A stretch of DNA of 64,000 nt from Paenibacillus sabinae T27 (GTDB taxonomy: Bacteria > Bacillota > Bacilli > Paenibacillales > Paenibacillaceae): contig NZ_CP004078.1 in NCBI RefSeq assembly GCF_000612505.1, positions 4,131,252 to 4,195,251 of the forward strand, read 5' to 3'. Positions 8,845 through 16,306 of the stretch are shown here, in pieces; within the stretch, counting starts at the first letter, position 1; every line of letters begins with the position of its first letter. Under the pieces are notes generated by a model. That model searched no databases, had not been told where the DNA came from, and was given only the letters and a program-made list of their open reading frames with translations. A program made the translations under genes and the position numbers.

Positions 8845-9681
8845 ATGAATGCCGAGGCCCGGAGGGAAGCGTTGTCCGTCTTCCTAAAATCACAGCGCGC
8901 CAAAATTTCACCCTTGTCGGCAGGCCTGCCCGCCGGTACACGCAGAAGGACGCCCGGGCTTAGACGGGAAGAGGTCGCACAGCTTGCGGGCGTCAGCACC
9001 ACCTGGTACACCTGGCTGGAACAGGGCCGTGATATCCAGGTATCCGCCTCTGTCCTTGACAATGTCTCCAAGGCTCTCCGGCTTACCGCCGATGAGCGAA
9101 GCTACCTGTATTCGCTCGCGCTGGATACACATACCGGACCTGAATTTCCTTCCGAGACTCAATCTGAAATCCGCCCTTCCCTGCTTAAAATTATAAGGGA
9201 GCTGAAATATTCGCCGACGATTGTAACGGACCGCCGGTGCCAGATTGTCGGCTGGAATGATGCCGCAAGACATGTTTTTCTCGACTTCGAGCAGGTTCCC
9301 GCAGCGCAGCGCAATTTGATCCGTCTGCTGTTTGCCCGCAAAGAGCTGCAAAGGCTGGCCGTGAACTGGGAGGATTTTGTCGGAGGCTTTCTCGCCATTT
9401 TCAGAACCTATTACGGGCAATACGTTGATGACGAATGGTATACCGAATTCCTCCGCGATATGGACAAGAACTATCCGGATTTCAACCGTCTCTGGCAGCG
9501 CAGCACGGTGAACAATGCTCCCGACGTGTTGATCGAGTTCCGGCATTCCAAAGCCGGCAAAATGCTGTTCGAGCTCACTTCAATGCACGTTCACGGCAGC
9601 GCCGATTTGCGGTGCATTATCTATACTCCGGCAGCCGACGGGACAGAGATGAAGCTTATGAAGATGATTCCGAAGATGTAA
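8845..9681 (+). CDS. XRE-family regulator with MmyB-like ligand domain
   Basis: A 278-residue protein. The N-terminal helix-turn-helix (about residues 8-75) contains GTRRRTPGLRREEVAQLAGVSTTWYTWLEQGR, the hallmark of the MmyB-type regulators. The remaining part (about 100-270) is the MmyB-like ligand-binding domain with IVGWNDAARHVFLDFEQVP. The start is ATG 8845 after GGAGGG. A TATAAT-like element lies about 40 bp upstream. It is divergent from fabF, so it may regulate it or itself; such regulators often control adjacent oxidoreductase genes, and none is present here. Confidence 0.85.
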   Translation: MNAEARREALSVFLKSQRAKISPLSAGLPAGTRRRTPGLRREEVAQLAGVSTTWYTWLEQGRDIQVSASVLDNVSKALRLTADERSYLYSLALDTHTGPEFPSETQSEIRPSLLKIIRELKYSPTIVTDRRCQIVGWNDAARHVFLDFEQVPAAQRNLIRLLFARKELQRLAVNWEDFVGGFLAIFRTYYGQYVDDEWYTEFLRDMDKNYPDFNRLWQRSTVNNAPDVLIEFRHSKAGKMLFELTSMHVHGSADLRCIIYTPAADGTEMKLMKMIPKM

Positions 9682-9692
9682 AACTTCAACAT

Positions 9693-9717
9693 AAAAAGAC
9701 CGCGCAGCACGCGATCT
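9693..9717 (-). terminator. terminator after the paiA-like gene
   Basis: On the minus strand AGATCGCG and CGCGGTCT flank a short loop, with one G:T pair, followed by TTTTT. It sits just past the stop of the acetyltransferase gene. Confidence 0.7.
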
Positions 9718-9729
9718 GACTAACAATCA

Positions 9730-10260
<531 letters not shown>

Positions 10261-10292
10261 CTATGGTTAATTGTTATCATTTTCGCTATTTA

Positions 10293-10314
10293 TTTTGTTG
10301 CATTTACAACAAAA
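10293..10314. promoter_or_regulatory. inverted repeat upstream of the paiA-like gene
   Basis: TTTTGTTG and CAACAAAA face each other across six bases, about 50 bp upstream of the acetyltransferase start. It is a plausible repressor site; no linked regulator is present. Confidence 0.35.
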
Positions 10315-10392
10315 ATCATTTAACTTATATTATCATATGACTATTAATTTTGACTAGACTGTTTTGATTGATCTGGAAATAGACTGAGAGGG

Positions 10393-10612
10393 CTGAGTAT
10401 TACGAAATATATTTATTATGGATTGGGAATCTTGATATTAACCCTTGGCGCTTCTTTCACCATACAATCAGGCCTTGGAGCATCACCTTTTGACTAAAAG
10501 ACAAAGACCAGAATTATTGGGTCTGCTAACAGCCCTCATTACTGGTCTTGGTATTGATACATGGCTTTTTATATGGCGTAATTTATTAATTCCGGAACTA
10601 TGGTTCAGTTAA
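10393..10612 (+). pseudogene. truncated, frameshifted YczE/YitT-type membrane protein gene
   Basis: A GAGAGGG site precedes a CTG codon at 10393 and the reading KYIYYGLGILILTLGASFTIQSGLG, the first membrane helix of YczE-type proteins, which stops at TAA soon after SPFD. From about 10505 a second frame reads RPELLGLLTALITGLGIDTW and ends in LLIPELWFS before TAA at 10610, which looks like the last part of the same family. The roughly 130 residues between the two ends are missing and the frames differ. I read this as a gene reduced by internal deletion. Family assignment is from the N-terminal helix pattern. Confidence 0.6.
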
Positions 10613-10627
10613 CTCAAAATAACCCCA

Positions 10628-11965
10628 TTACCCCAGCGTCGTGCGGGCCAACAGCCGTTTAATCGACCGGTCCGATTCGCGCAGCACCGTATCTTTATCC
10701 ACCGTCTTCAGTATGCCGCGATCCATCAGGATTTTGCCGTTAACAATCGTGCTCTCCACATCCGCGCGAGTAGCTGAATACACGATCCGGGAGATCGGGT
10801 CTACGTCAAAGGACGGGAACGTGTGGAAATTGTACAGGTTCAGGATTGCCAGGTCCGCCTTCTTGCCGACCTCGATGCTGCCGATTTCATTCTCCATCCC
10901 CACCGCCTTCGCTCCTCCGATCGTCGCCATCCGGAATACGGATTTGGCGTCCATCGCCGTCGGTCCGTGAATCGGCTTCTGGATCAGCGCCGCCAGCCGC
11001 ATTTCATTGAACATATCAAGGTTGTTGTTGCACGGGGCGCCGTCCGCGCCAAGGCTTACCGAGACATGCTCGTGGATCAGCCCCGTCGTGTCGGCGATGC
11101 CGGACGAGAGCTTCAGGTTGGAGCCCGGACAATGACTGACATGCACGCCCCGTTCCCGCAAAATACGCCGCTCCTCCTCATCCAGCCAGATGCAGTGGGC
11201 CAGAATCAGCCGCTCGTTCGCAAGGCCGATATGATCCAGGTAGACGATATTGCGCATGCCGGTCATCGCCTGCACGATCTCAATCTCGCCCTGGTTCTCG
11301 GAGGCGTGAGTATGCACCTTGACCCCGTAACGGGCGGACAAATCGCGCACTTCCTTCAGCAGCGGCTCGGTACAGGAGACGACGAACCTTGGGGAAAAAG
11401 CGTAACGGATGCGTCCGCCGTCATAGCCGTTCCATTTTTCCAGCAGATCCACACTCTCCTGAAGCGAAGCCGCCGTGTCCTCCTGCAGCGCCTCGGGGAT
11501 ATCCCCGCCCCTCTGATCCATCATGACCTTGCCGGAGAGGGCGCGGATGCCGCTCGCCGCAATCGCCTGGAACGCGGAATCCGTGTGATGCACTGTCTCC
11601 ATATCGACAATCGTCGTCGTTCCGCTGGAGATCAGCTCCCCGATGCCAAGCATCGCGGAGTAGTAGAGCGACTCCCCGTCATGCGCCGCTTCGAGCGGCC
11701 AGATGCGCTTACGCAGCCAATCCATCAGCTCCAGGTCGTCCGCCTTGCCCCGAAAGAGCGTCTGGCACAAGTGGATATGCGTCTGCACAAAGCCAGGAAT
11801 GACGGTCCGCCCCATGGCGTCGATCACCGTTTCTTCCGGAAGCGGCACAAGGCCGCTGCCGATTTCCGCAATCAGGTCGTCCTTGATCCGGATGTCGCCG
11901 CGCAGAATTTCCTCCTGCTTATTCATCGTAATTATTTCTGCATTTTTTATCAGAATGCCGCCCAT
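10628..11965 (-). CDS. probable 8-oxoguanine deaminase (ATZ/TRZ amidohydrolase)
   Basis: A 445-residue metal-dependent amidohydrolase of the ATZ/TRZ deaminase group. Zinc and catalytic residues are visible: His63 and His65 in QTHIHLCQTLFRG, His218/His220 and Glu223 in KVHTHASEN, His257 in LAHCIW, His278, and Asp308 in LGADGAPCNNNLDMFNEMR. General relatives deaminate guanine, 8-oxoguanine, S-adenosylhomocysteine or 5'-deoxyadenosine. The substrate is suggested by the leader: a variant purine riboswitch of the kind reported to be restricted to Paenibacillaceae and always associated with 8-oxoguanine deaminase. The product of that reaction is urate. The start ATG 11965 follows GGGGGAG. Without the riboswitch I would have called it only a purine-type deaminase. 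Confidence 0.7.
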   Translation of the reverse strand: MGGILIKNAEIITMNKQEEILRGDIRIKDDLIAEIGSGLVPLPEETVIDAMGRTVIPGFVQTHIHLCQTLFRGKADDLELMDWLRKRIWPLEAAHDGESLYYSAMLGIGELISSGTTTIVDMETVHHTDSAFQAIAASGIRALSGKVMMDQRGGDIPEALQEDTAASLQESVDLLEKWNGYDGGRIRYAFSPRFVVSCTEPLLKEVRDLSARYGVKVHTHASENQGEIEIVQAMTGMRNIVYLDHIGLANERLILAHCIWLDEEERRILRERGVHVSHCPGSNLKLSSGIADTTGLIHEHVSVSLGADGAPCNNNLDMFNEMRLAALIQKPIHGPTAMDAKSVFRMATIGGAKAVGMENEIGSIEVGKKADLAILNLYNFHTFPSFDVDPISRIVYSATRADVESTIVNGKILMDRGILKTVDKDTVLRESDRSIKRLLARTTLG

Positions 11966-11990
11966 AATTTCTCCCCCTAAATGAAATTGA

Positions 11991-12039
11991 AAAAAGCAAA
12001 AAAGGCTACAAAAACATGCCGGGGCATATTTTCGTAGCC
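11991..12039 (-). terminator. riboswitch expression-platform terminator
   Basis: On the minus strand GGCTAC (12039-12034) pairs with GTAGCC (12009-12004), with inner pairing of AAAA/TTTT and ATGCC/GGCAT, followed by a run of seven T. The 5' arm overlaps the 3' strand of aptamer stem P1, so the two structures exclude each other. Ligand binding should prevent termination. Confidence 0.85.
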
Positions 12040-12096
12040 AGAAATTTACGGTTTCCGGTAGAGACCCTTAATCCGATTATTAAGGATATACGAAAA
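12029..12096 (-). promoter_or_regulatory. variant purine riboswitch, likely 8-oxoguanine ON switch
   Basis: A 68-nt purine-type aptamer. P1 is TTTTCGTA (12096-12089) with TACGAAAA (12036-12029), P2 is CCTTAAT/ATTAAGG, P3 is CCGGAAA/TTTCTGG with one wobble. Loop L2 carries GG and L3 carries CC (CCGTAAA), giving the loop-loop contact. The core GTCTCTACC resembles the purine consensus GTTTCTACC. In B. subtilis xpt numbering, U22, U47, U51 and C74 are kept, but positions 24, 25, 48 and 73 differ (U, C, C and G). C74 indicates a guanine-like ligand; the other changes mark a variant pocket. The deaminase gene downstream and the host group match the published 8-oxoguanine riboswitches. I do not remember their exact diagnostic bases. 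Confidence 0.8.
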
Positions 12097-12123
12097 AGAT
12101 CAAATTTGTATTAATTTATCTTC

Positions 12124-12153
12124 ATCTTAATTCAAGGACAGAATATTTGTCAA
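12124..12153 (-). promoter_or_regulatory. SigA-type promoter of the riboswitch transcript
   Basis: TTGACA (12153-12148, minus strand), an 18-base spacer, then TAAGAT (12129-12124). It lies about 28 bases before the aptamer, a normal leader start. Confidence 0.6.
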
Positions 12154-12275
12154 TAGAAGTGAACAAAGTTTACATATCAAACATAACCGACACACAGATG
12201 CAATAAAATTGACTATTCACCCCGGCGTATTAGGTTTAAAATAACAATGATGTCCTTGAAAAGGAGTGTATACCA

Positions 12276-13151
12276 GTGACAAAAATTGCATGGATTGGAA
12301 CAGGGCATATGGGACTGCCAATGGCCCGCAATTTGATCAAAGCGGGCATCGGCCTGCATGTCTATAACCGGACTGCGGAAAGAGCGCAGCCGCTCGGCAA
12401 GGATGGGGCGGTCATCCGCCGGACGTCGGCCGAGGCCGCCGAGGGAGCGGATTTCATCTTCCTGATGCTGACCAAGGGAGATGCGGTGAAGGATGTGCTT
12501 GCCGGGGAAGAAGGGATTCTGGCGCACCTCAAGCCTAATGCTTACATAGTGAACATGAGCACGATCGGCCCGGAGGAAGCCAAGGAATTTGCCCGGCTTA
12601 CCGGTGAAGCCGGAGGAATTTATGTAGATGCGCCTGTATCCGGCTCAGTCGGTCCTGCGGTGCAAGCCCAGTTGGTCATCCTTGCCGGCGGGGACCGTGA
12701 TGCGGTGGAAGCATGCCGTCCTTATCTGGACAAACTGGGAAAGGCGGTCATTCATTTCGGGGACGTCGGAGCGGGCAGCTACGCCAAGCTGGCGATCAAT
12801 TTGCTGCTCGGCGTAACCGCGCAGGGCGTAGGCGAGACGCTGCTGTTCGCGGAGAAGTCCGGGCTTGACCGTGAGCTGGTGCTCCGGATGATCAGCGAAT
12901 CGGCTGTATCCACGAAGCTGTTCGAGGGCAAGAAAGAGATGTATGTAAAGGACGAATATCCTTCGGCCTTCATGATCAGCCTCGTCGCCAAAGATTTGGG
13001 ACTGCTCACGGATGAAGCGCGCCGCGCGGGCCTTAGTCTTCCACTTGCCGAAGCCGCAGGAAAAACGTACGCGGATGCAACACAAAGCGGCAAGGGAGAG
13101 CTGGATATGGCGGCCGTCTGGCTGCAGCTGAAGGAATCGGCACGCGACTAA
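12276..13151 (+). CDS. beta-hydroxyacid dehydrogenase (3-hydroxyisobutyrate dehydrogenase family)
   Basis: A 291-residue NAD(P)-dependent dehydrogenase of the 3-hydroxyisobutyrate/tartronate semialdehyde reductase family. It has the Rossmann loop IGTGHMGLPMARNL (about 7-20), the substrate-binding DAPVSGSVGPA (about 118-128) and the catalytic Lys in GAGSYAKLAINLLL (about 171). It starts at GTG 12276, nine bases after AAGGAG. Arg in VYNRTAER after the second strand favours NADP(H). Substrates in the family range from 3-hydroxyisobutyrate to 2-hydroxy-3-oxopropionate, and context does not decide between them. It is divergent from the riboswitch-controlled deaminase and monocistronic, with its own terminator. 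Confidence 0.85.
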   Translation: MTKIAWIGTGHMGLPMARNLIKAGIGLHVYNRTAERAQPLGKDGAVIRRTSAEAAEGADFIFLMLTKGDAVKDVLAGEEGILAHLKPNAYIVNMSTIGPEEAKEFARLTGEAGGIYVDAPVSGSVGPAVQAQLVILAGGDRDAVEACRPYLDKLGKAVIHFGDVGAGSYAKLAINLLLGVTAQGVGETLLFAEKSGLDRELVLRMISESAVSTKLFEGKKEMYVKDEYPSAFMISLVAKDLGLLTDEARRAGLSLPLAEAAGKTYADATQSGKGELDMAAVWLQLKESARD

Positions 13152-13178
13152 TTCTCGGCCCAGCCAAATAAAAAACCT

Positions 13179-13216
13179 AAAACCCCGTTAACCTTTTATG
13201 AAGGCAACGGGGTTTT
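13179..13216 (+). terminator. terminator of the dehydrogenase gene
   Basis: AAAACCCCGTT and AACGGGGTTTT form an 11-bp perfect stem 28 bases after the stop codon. The 3' arm ends in TTTT, so it can work in both directions. Confidence 0.85.
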
Positions 13217-13565
13217 AAGTCTCCTCTTGGCTATGCAATTTAATTCATTTCCTCCTGCAACAATCCATACCGTCGACATGGTAAACATTTTCGATGATTC
13301 CATGTTGCCCGATTTCCAATCGGTATTTAGCCGCTTTGGACAATCGTCAGATTGTTTTCAAATTTTCCTTACTTTTTCATACCCCGGTTTTCTTCCCGAA
13401 GTACTTCACCGAAAGATCCATGTCCAGCATATGGGTGTTCGGTTCCCGCGTACACGATTCTCGCGAAAAACGTTGTCACTTCCGTTTTCCTTATATGCGA
13501 TTATCGTTAATTGTACGCTTCGCTAACCTTTTCCAATGGAATCCCGCTCCTTTCTCACAAGACCG
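13217..13565. other. AT-rich intergenic DNA with decayed coding traces
   Basis: No intact gene. On the minus strand AAAGGAG precedes a TTG at 13536 that opens MEKVSEAYN and stops at 13507. Further on, broken frames read short peptide-like stretches (for example YAGTEHPYAGHGSFGEVLRE). It looks like the continuation of the decayed gene at 13566-13828. A forward open frame from 13227 has no ribosome binding site and no recognisable product. Confidence 0.4.
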
Positions 13566-13828
13566 CTAGTCTTGTTCTGAAACAGCTTCTTCCTTCTTCA
13601 ATGGTTCGCTTGAATTTCCGATAACATACCTTTTAAGTGTACTGAAATCGGTATTAATTACCGTCTCCCAGCTTCGCTTAAATGGGGTATGCACCGTTTG
13701 CCTAGCCCATCGGAGCTCTCTCCCTTCCTTATATAATATAAGGATTTTGGGATCATCACCTTCCGATTCTGTAAGGAAAAGGTTTGGCCGCTGATTGATA
13801 AGAACATTCGCTTCAGAGCGTTATCCAT
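13566..13828 (-). pseudogene. frameshifted gene remnant of unknown family
   Basis: From ATG 13828 the minus strand reads MDNALKRM and then goes wrong; in the neighbouring frame, open from 13820 to the stop at 13566, it reads NVLINQRPNLFLTESEGDDP and on through LILYKEGRELRWARQTVHTP, ending in EEAVSEQD. The second part has ordinary protein composition. Joining the two requires one frameshift near codon 8. A TATAAT-like element (13874-13869) lies just upstream. I do not recognise the family. The remnant and its flanks are markedly AT-richer than the neighbours. Confidence 0.45.
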
Positions 13829-14072
13829 CCGGCTCTTTTTTTCTTCCAGTTCTTCTGGTGATGTCTATATTATAGCCTACTTATTTTAAATTTTAAAACT
13901 TCATATTACGGATTATAGCTTCTTTTTCCGCGGTATTCCTGCAAAAATAGAGATTAACCGCGAAATGCTTACGCTTTCAAAAAATAGATGGGTTTTTCGC
14001 CCATTTTCTATGTAAGTGCTTTCATCGAAAATTATAAGTGCTGTCTTTTAATGCTGCAGGCAAAAAAAAGAC

Positions 14073-14591
14073 TTAATCGGGCCGAACCAGAATCTTTTCC
14101 AGCACCGGAAAATGAGATATTTTGTCCGGCAGGCGGAATTGTCCTCTGATATCGTATCCAAGACGGCGGTACAGCTCAAGCGCCTTGTCGTTTTTGGCGT
14201 ATGTATCCATTCGAATGCTTTTGTACCCTTGATCCGCGGCAAAATTCTCGGCGAACGAGATCAATCTGCGCGCAATCCCTTTGCCTTGAACCTGTGGATG
14301 AACCGCCAGACGATGCATCACCAGATTGGGACCTTCCTTTTGCACCCAATCAACCGTCCGGTACGGCTCCGCCTGAATTTCATCCAGTACCATAATGCCG
14401 GCAACCGCTCCGTTGTCTTCGCAAACATACAGCGTCCGCCGCTCAAGATCCCCTGTAATGACCTCCACGTTCGGGTATGTCTCGTCCCACTGGTCGCTGC
14501 CGCCCTCTCGCATCACGCGCACGCACTCGGCAATCAGAACCATAATCTGTTCCAGTTCATCCATTCTCCCCTGTCTGATGTCGCTCTCCAT
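14073..14591 (-). CDS. GNAT family N-acetyltransferase
   Basis: A 172-residue acetyltransferase. Motif A is VHPQVQGKGIARRLISFAE (about 112-130), with the acetyl-CoA pyrophosphate loop QGKGIA. Motif B follows in YKSIRMDTYAKNDKALELYRRLGYD. The ECVRVMREGGSDQWDETYPN stretch near the N-terminus is common in a Bacillota GNAT subgroup of unknown substrate. The start ATG 14591 has AGGAG very close and AAGGTGGGG further up, so initiation may be weak. It is probably monocistronic. Confidence 0.85.
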   Translation of the reverse strand: MESDIRQGRMDELEQIMVLIAECVRVMREGGSDQWDETYPNVEVITGDLERRTLYVCEDNGAVAGIMVLDEIQAEPYRTVDWVQKEGPNLVMHRLAVHPQVQGKGIARRLISFAENFAADQGYKSIRMDTYAKNDKALELYRRLGYDIRGQFRLPDKISHFPVLEKILVRPD

Positions 14592-14712
14592 ACTCCTGAC
14601 ATCCCCACCTTTTTCGTCTGTGTGTTAATTTCTCAAGGCTTCTGCCTAGGACAGTCTACCACAGATGACGGAAAAAATAGAAATCTAAATAGTTTCGCTC
14701 AGGAGTGACCGC

Positions 14713-14741
14713 GCGGCGGCAAAGGAATCCTTCGCCGCCGC
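14713..14741 (-). terminator. GC-rich hairpin ending the small-gene operon
   Basis: GCGGCGGC and GCCGCCGC with an inner AAGGA/TCCTT pairing, eight bases after the stop codon of the last gene. There is no T run, so it may be a weak terminator or an mRNA-stabilising hairpin. Confidence 0.5.
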
Positions 14742-14748
14742 AGGGCTC

Positions 14749-15168
14749 TTAGCTGAACTCCAGCTTGTGCCCGTCCTCAAAACCCTTGGCGAACCCGGTG
14801 TCGAATCCGACATCATAAGCTTCATTATAGCCCTGCTGATAGGCATCAGGCGGGGGCGTTTCCGGCGGGACACTCGGTTCAGCGGGCAGCGGCACGACTA
14901 CCTGTTCAGTCGGGGCCTGGGCTTCTGCGGGAACGAGCTGCAGCGCCGCTGCCGGCTGAGCGTCCTTCCGGCGGAGCCGTTTCTTTTTGACCAGTCTGAC
15001 TCCTTTTTTCCGAAGCCGGGAACGAAGAGGGCGGACTGCCCGTTTCTTCCGTCCCTTTAACGAAGCTCCCTTGCCGATTCTGCGGATCTTTGTTCTCCGC
15101 GACAGCAGGACCTTGCGTCTGCGGGCCGTTCTTCCCGTTCTGGACGGCTTACTGCTTGCTTTCTTCAT
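14749..15168 (-). CDS. basic protein with C-terminal GYxx/GFxx repeat
   Basis: A 139-residue protein of two halves. Residues 1-70 are extremely rich in Lys and Arg (for example RTARRRKVLLSRRTKIRR). A Pro/Ala/Glu linker follows, then a four-residue periodic tail, GYNE-AYDV-GFDT-GFAK-GFED-GHKL (about 113-136). Similar tails occur, as I recall, on proteins encoded near glycosyltransferases in Paenibacillus. It is the last gene of a four-gene minus-strand operon, six bases after the previous stop. No signal peptide or membrane segment is present. The basic part could bind an acidic surface or nucleic acid; the function is unknown. A spore-surface role is inferred only from the operon's promoter. 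Confidence 0.6.
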   Translation of the reverse strand: MKKASSKPSRTGRTARRRKVLLSRRTKIRRIGKGASLKGRKKRAVRPLRSRLRKKGVRLVKKKRLRRKDAQPAAALQLVPAEAQAPTEQVVVPLPAEPSVPPETPPPDAYQQGYNEAYDVGFDTGFAKGFEDGHKLEFS

Positions 15169-15174
15169 CTCCTG

Positions 15175-15477
15175 TCACTCCTTCCGTGCATCATGAGCCC
15201 GGTGAATCCCCAAAGAGCAAGCCGAAGCCAGCCAAGGCTTGGAGGGAATCCCTTCCTTGTGCCGGTTCAGTGAAATTCCGGACATCATCCGGCACATGGC
15301 GCTCTGGTATTCGCTGAGCAATCTGACATTCTCACTCAGCTTTCGGGCTGCATGCTCCGAATGGCCGGTCACTTCGGCAATGCTCTCCAGAATCGCGGCC
15401 AGCGCTGTCTGGCTGCGGGCGATGGAGCGGATCATTTCCAGCTTGACGGCGCGTTCCGAGAGCTGCAGCCCGCTCAT
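15175..15477 (-). CDS. small helical protein of the spore-type operon
   Basis: A 100-residue protein, mostly helical through about residue 72 (SERAVKLEMIRSIARSQTAL, then ARKLSENVRLLSEYQSAMCRM), with a basic C-terminal tail. Its ATG overlaps the stop of the preceding gene (ATGA), so translation is coupled. The helical part has the same style as the two upstream products. I do not recognise a named domain. The 3' end is six bases from the next gene. Confidence 0.6.
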   Translation of the reverse strand: MSGLQLSERAVKLEMIRSIARSQTALAAILESIAEVTGHSEHAARKLSENVRLLSEYQSAMCRMMSGISLNRHKEGIPSKPWLASACSLGIHRAHDARKE

Positions 15478-15836
15478 TTCTCGTCTTCTCCGAAACTGAG
15501 TCCGCCAGCTGTCAGACCGCCCAGATCGCCCAGACCGCCCAAACCGCCTCCGCTTTCCTCCTCTTCCCCGGTGTCCAGAACGGCTTTCAAATTGCTGACT
15601 AATCCGTTCTCCAGCTTGGTCATCCCCTCGAGCAGCTCCACAATCGTTTCATGAATGGTTAGTGATTCCTTGAGCTGATCTTCGTGCGTTTCGAACGCTC
15701 GGGGATGAATGTGGTGATGTGTCCACTCTTTTACCTTTTCCGCCTCCACCGCCTTGGCTTCCAGAATCATCGAGATGTTCCACTGGATGGCCGCGGTGGA
15801 TTCTAGCATTTTCAGATAGGCTTCTTCTCTGCTCAT
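15474..15836 (-). CDS. small coiled-coil protein, often mislabelled restriction subunit S
   Basis: A 120-residue protein: alpha-helical residues 1-95 (MLESTAAIQWNISMILEAKA, then HEDQLKESLTIHETIVELLE and GMTKLENGLVSNLKAVL) and a Gly/Leu-rich acidic tail (GGGLGGLGDLGGLTAGGLSF). From memory, Paenibacillus homologues carry the annotation 'restriction endonuclease subunit S', which the sequence does not support: there is no target-recognition domain. It is part of the four-gene operon starting at 16136, 12 bases after the preceding gene. The role is unknown; a spore structural function is inferred from context. Confidence 0.6.
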   Translation of the reverse strand: MSREEAYLKMLESTAAIQWNISMILEAKAVEAEKVKEWTHHHIHPRAFETHEDQLKESLTIHETIVELLEGMTKLENGLVSNLKAVLDTGEEEESGGGLGGLGDLGGLTAGGLSFGEDEK

Positions 15837-15848
15837 ATCCGCCTCCCG

Positions 15849-16136
15849 CTACTCTTCTTCCTGGCCGTTCAGTTCCTTAATGACCCTGCCCACCTGCTCG
15901 GCTATCGCCTCCTGAAGATCCGCGAATGCGTTCAGGTAGGAGATGATATTCTTGTTCACCTGGCCTGCGCTCTCGATGATACCGGAGGTTCCTCCAAAGT
16001 CGGGCTCCGCATCCGGCAGATCATGGATGATTTGCGCTACACGGACAGCCACATGACGCTCGGCGTCCAGAATGCGCGCCATCTGTTCATGCGAATGGGC
16101 CATGTGCTGAAGAATATTGGTAATCTGATTTTGCAT
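15849..16136 (-). CDS. small helical protein, first gene of the spore-type operon
   Basis: A 95-residue protein starting at ATG 16136, chosen because AAAGGAGAC lies directly before it; the frame is open further upstream but without a site. It is almost wholly helical (ITNILQHMAHSHEQMARILD, HVAVRVAQIIHDLPD, NKNIISYLNAFADLQEAIAE). From memory, homologues in Paenibacillus are labelled nucleoside-diphosphate sugar epimerase, but there is no Rossmann fold or GxxGxxG motif, so that label is wrong here. A SigK-like promoter lies 32 bases upstream. The true function is unknown. Confidence 0.65.
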   Translation of the reverse strand: MQNQITNILQHMAHSHEQMARILDAERHVAVRVAQIIHDLPDAEPDFGGTSGIIESAGQVNKNIISYLNAFADLQEAIAEQVGRVIKELNGQEEE

Positions 16137-16167
16137 ATCATGTCTCCTTTGCTTAAGCGCCCTGCTA

Positions 16168-16195
16168 CAACATATGCGGCGGGGGCCCGGAGGGT
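16168..16195 (-). promoter_or_regulatory. SigK-like promoter of the four-gene operon
   Basis: AC (16195-16194), 17 bases, then CATATGTTG (16176-16168) on the minus strand. The SigK consensus is AC, 16-17 bases, CATAnnnTA; only the last base differs. It suggests mother-cell expression late in sporulation. Confidence 0.5.
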
Positions 16196-16306
16196 TACGG
16201 GGAAGGAATCGGCGGATAACATAAACCTTGGTCCCGGGACTCGCAGAACATGATAGAAAAAGCGTGCATCTCCCGAACTGGAGGCACACGCTTATTATTG
16301 AAAACC

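Noticed and set aside
13227..13526. A 99-codon plus-strand frame after the dehydrogenase terminator.
   Set aside because: It has no ribosome binding site, begins at the end of the terminator and has no recognisable product; the minus strand carries better coding traces.
15474..16136. Accepting a sugar epimerase and a restriction subunit S, the names I recall for homologues.
   Set aside because: Neither a Rossmann loop nor a target-recognition domain is present; both products are short helical proteins.
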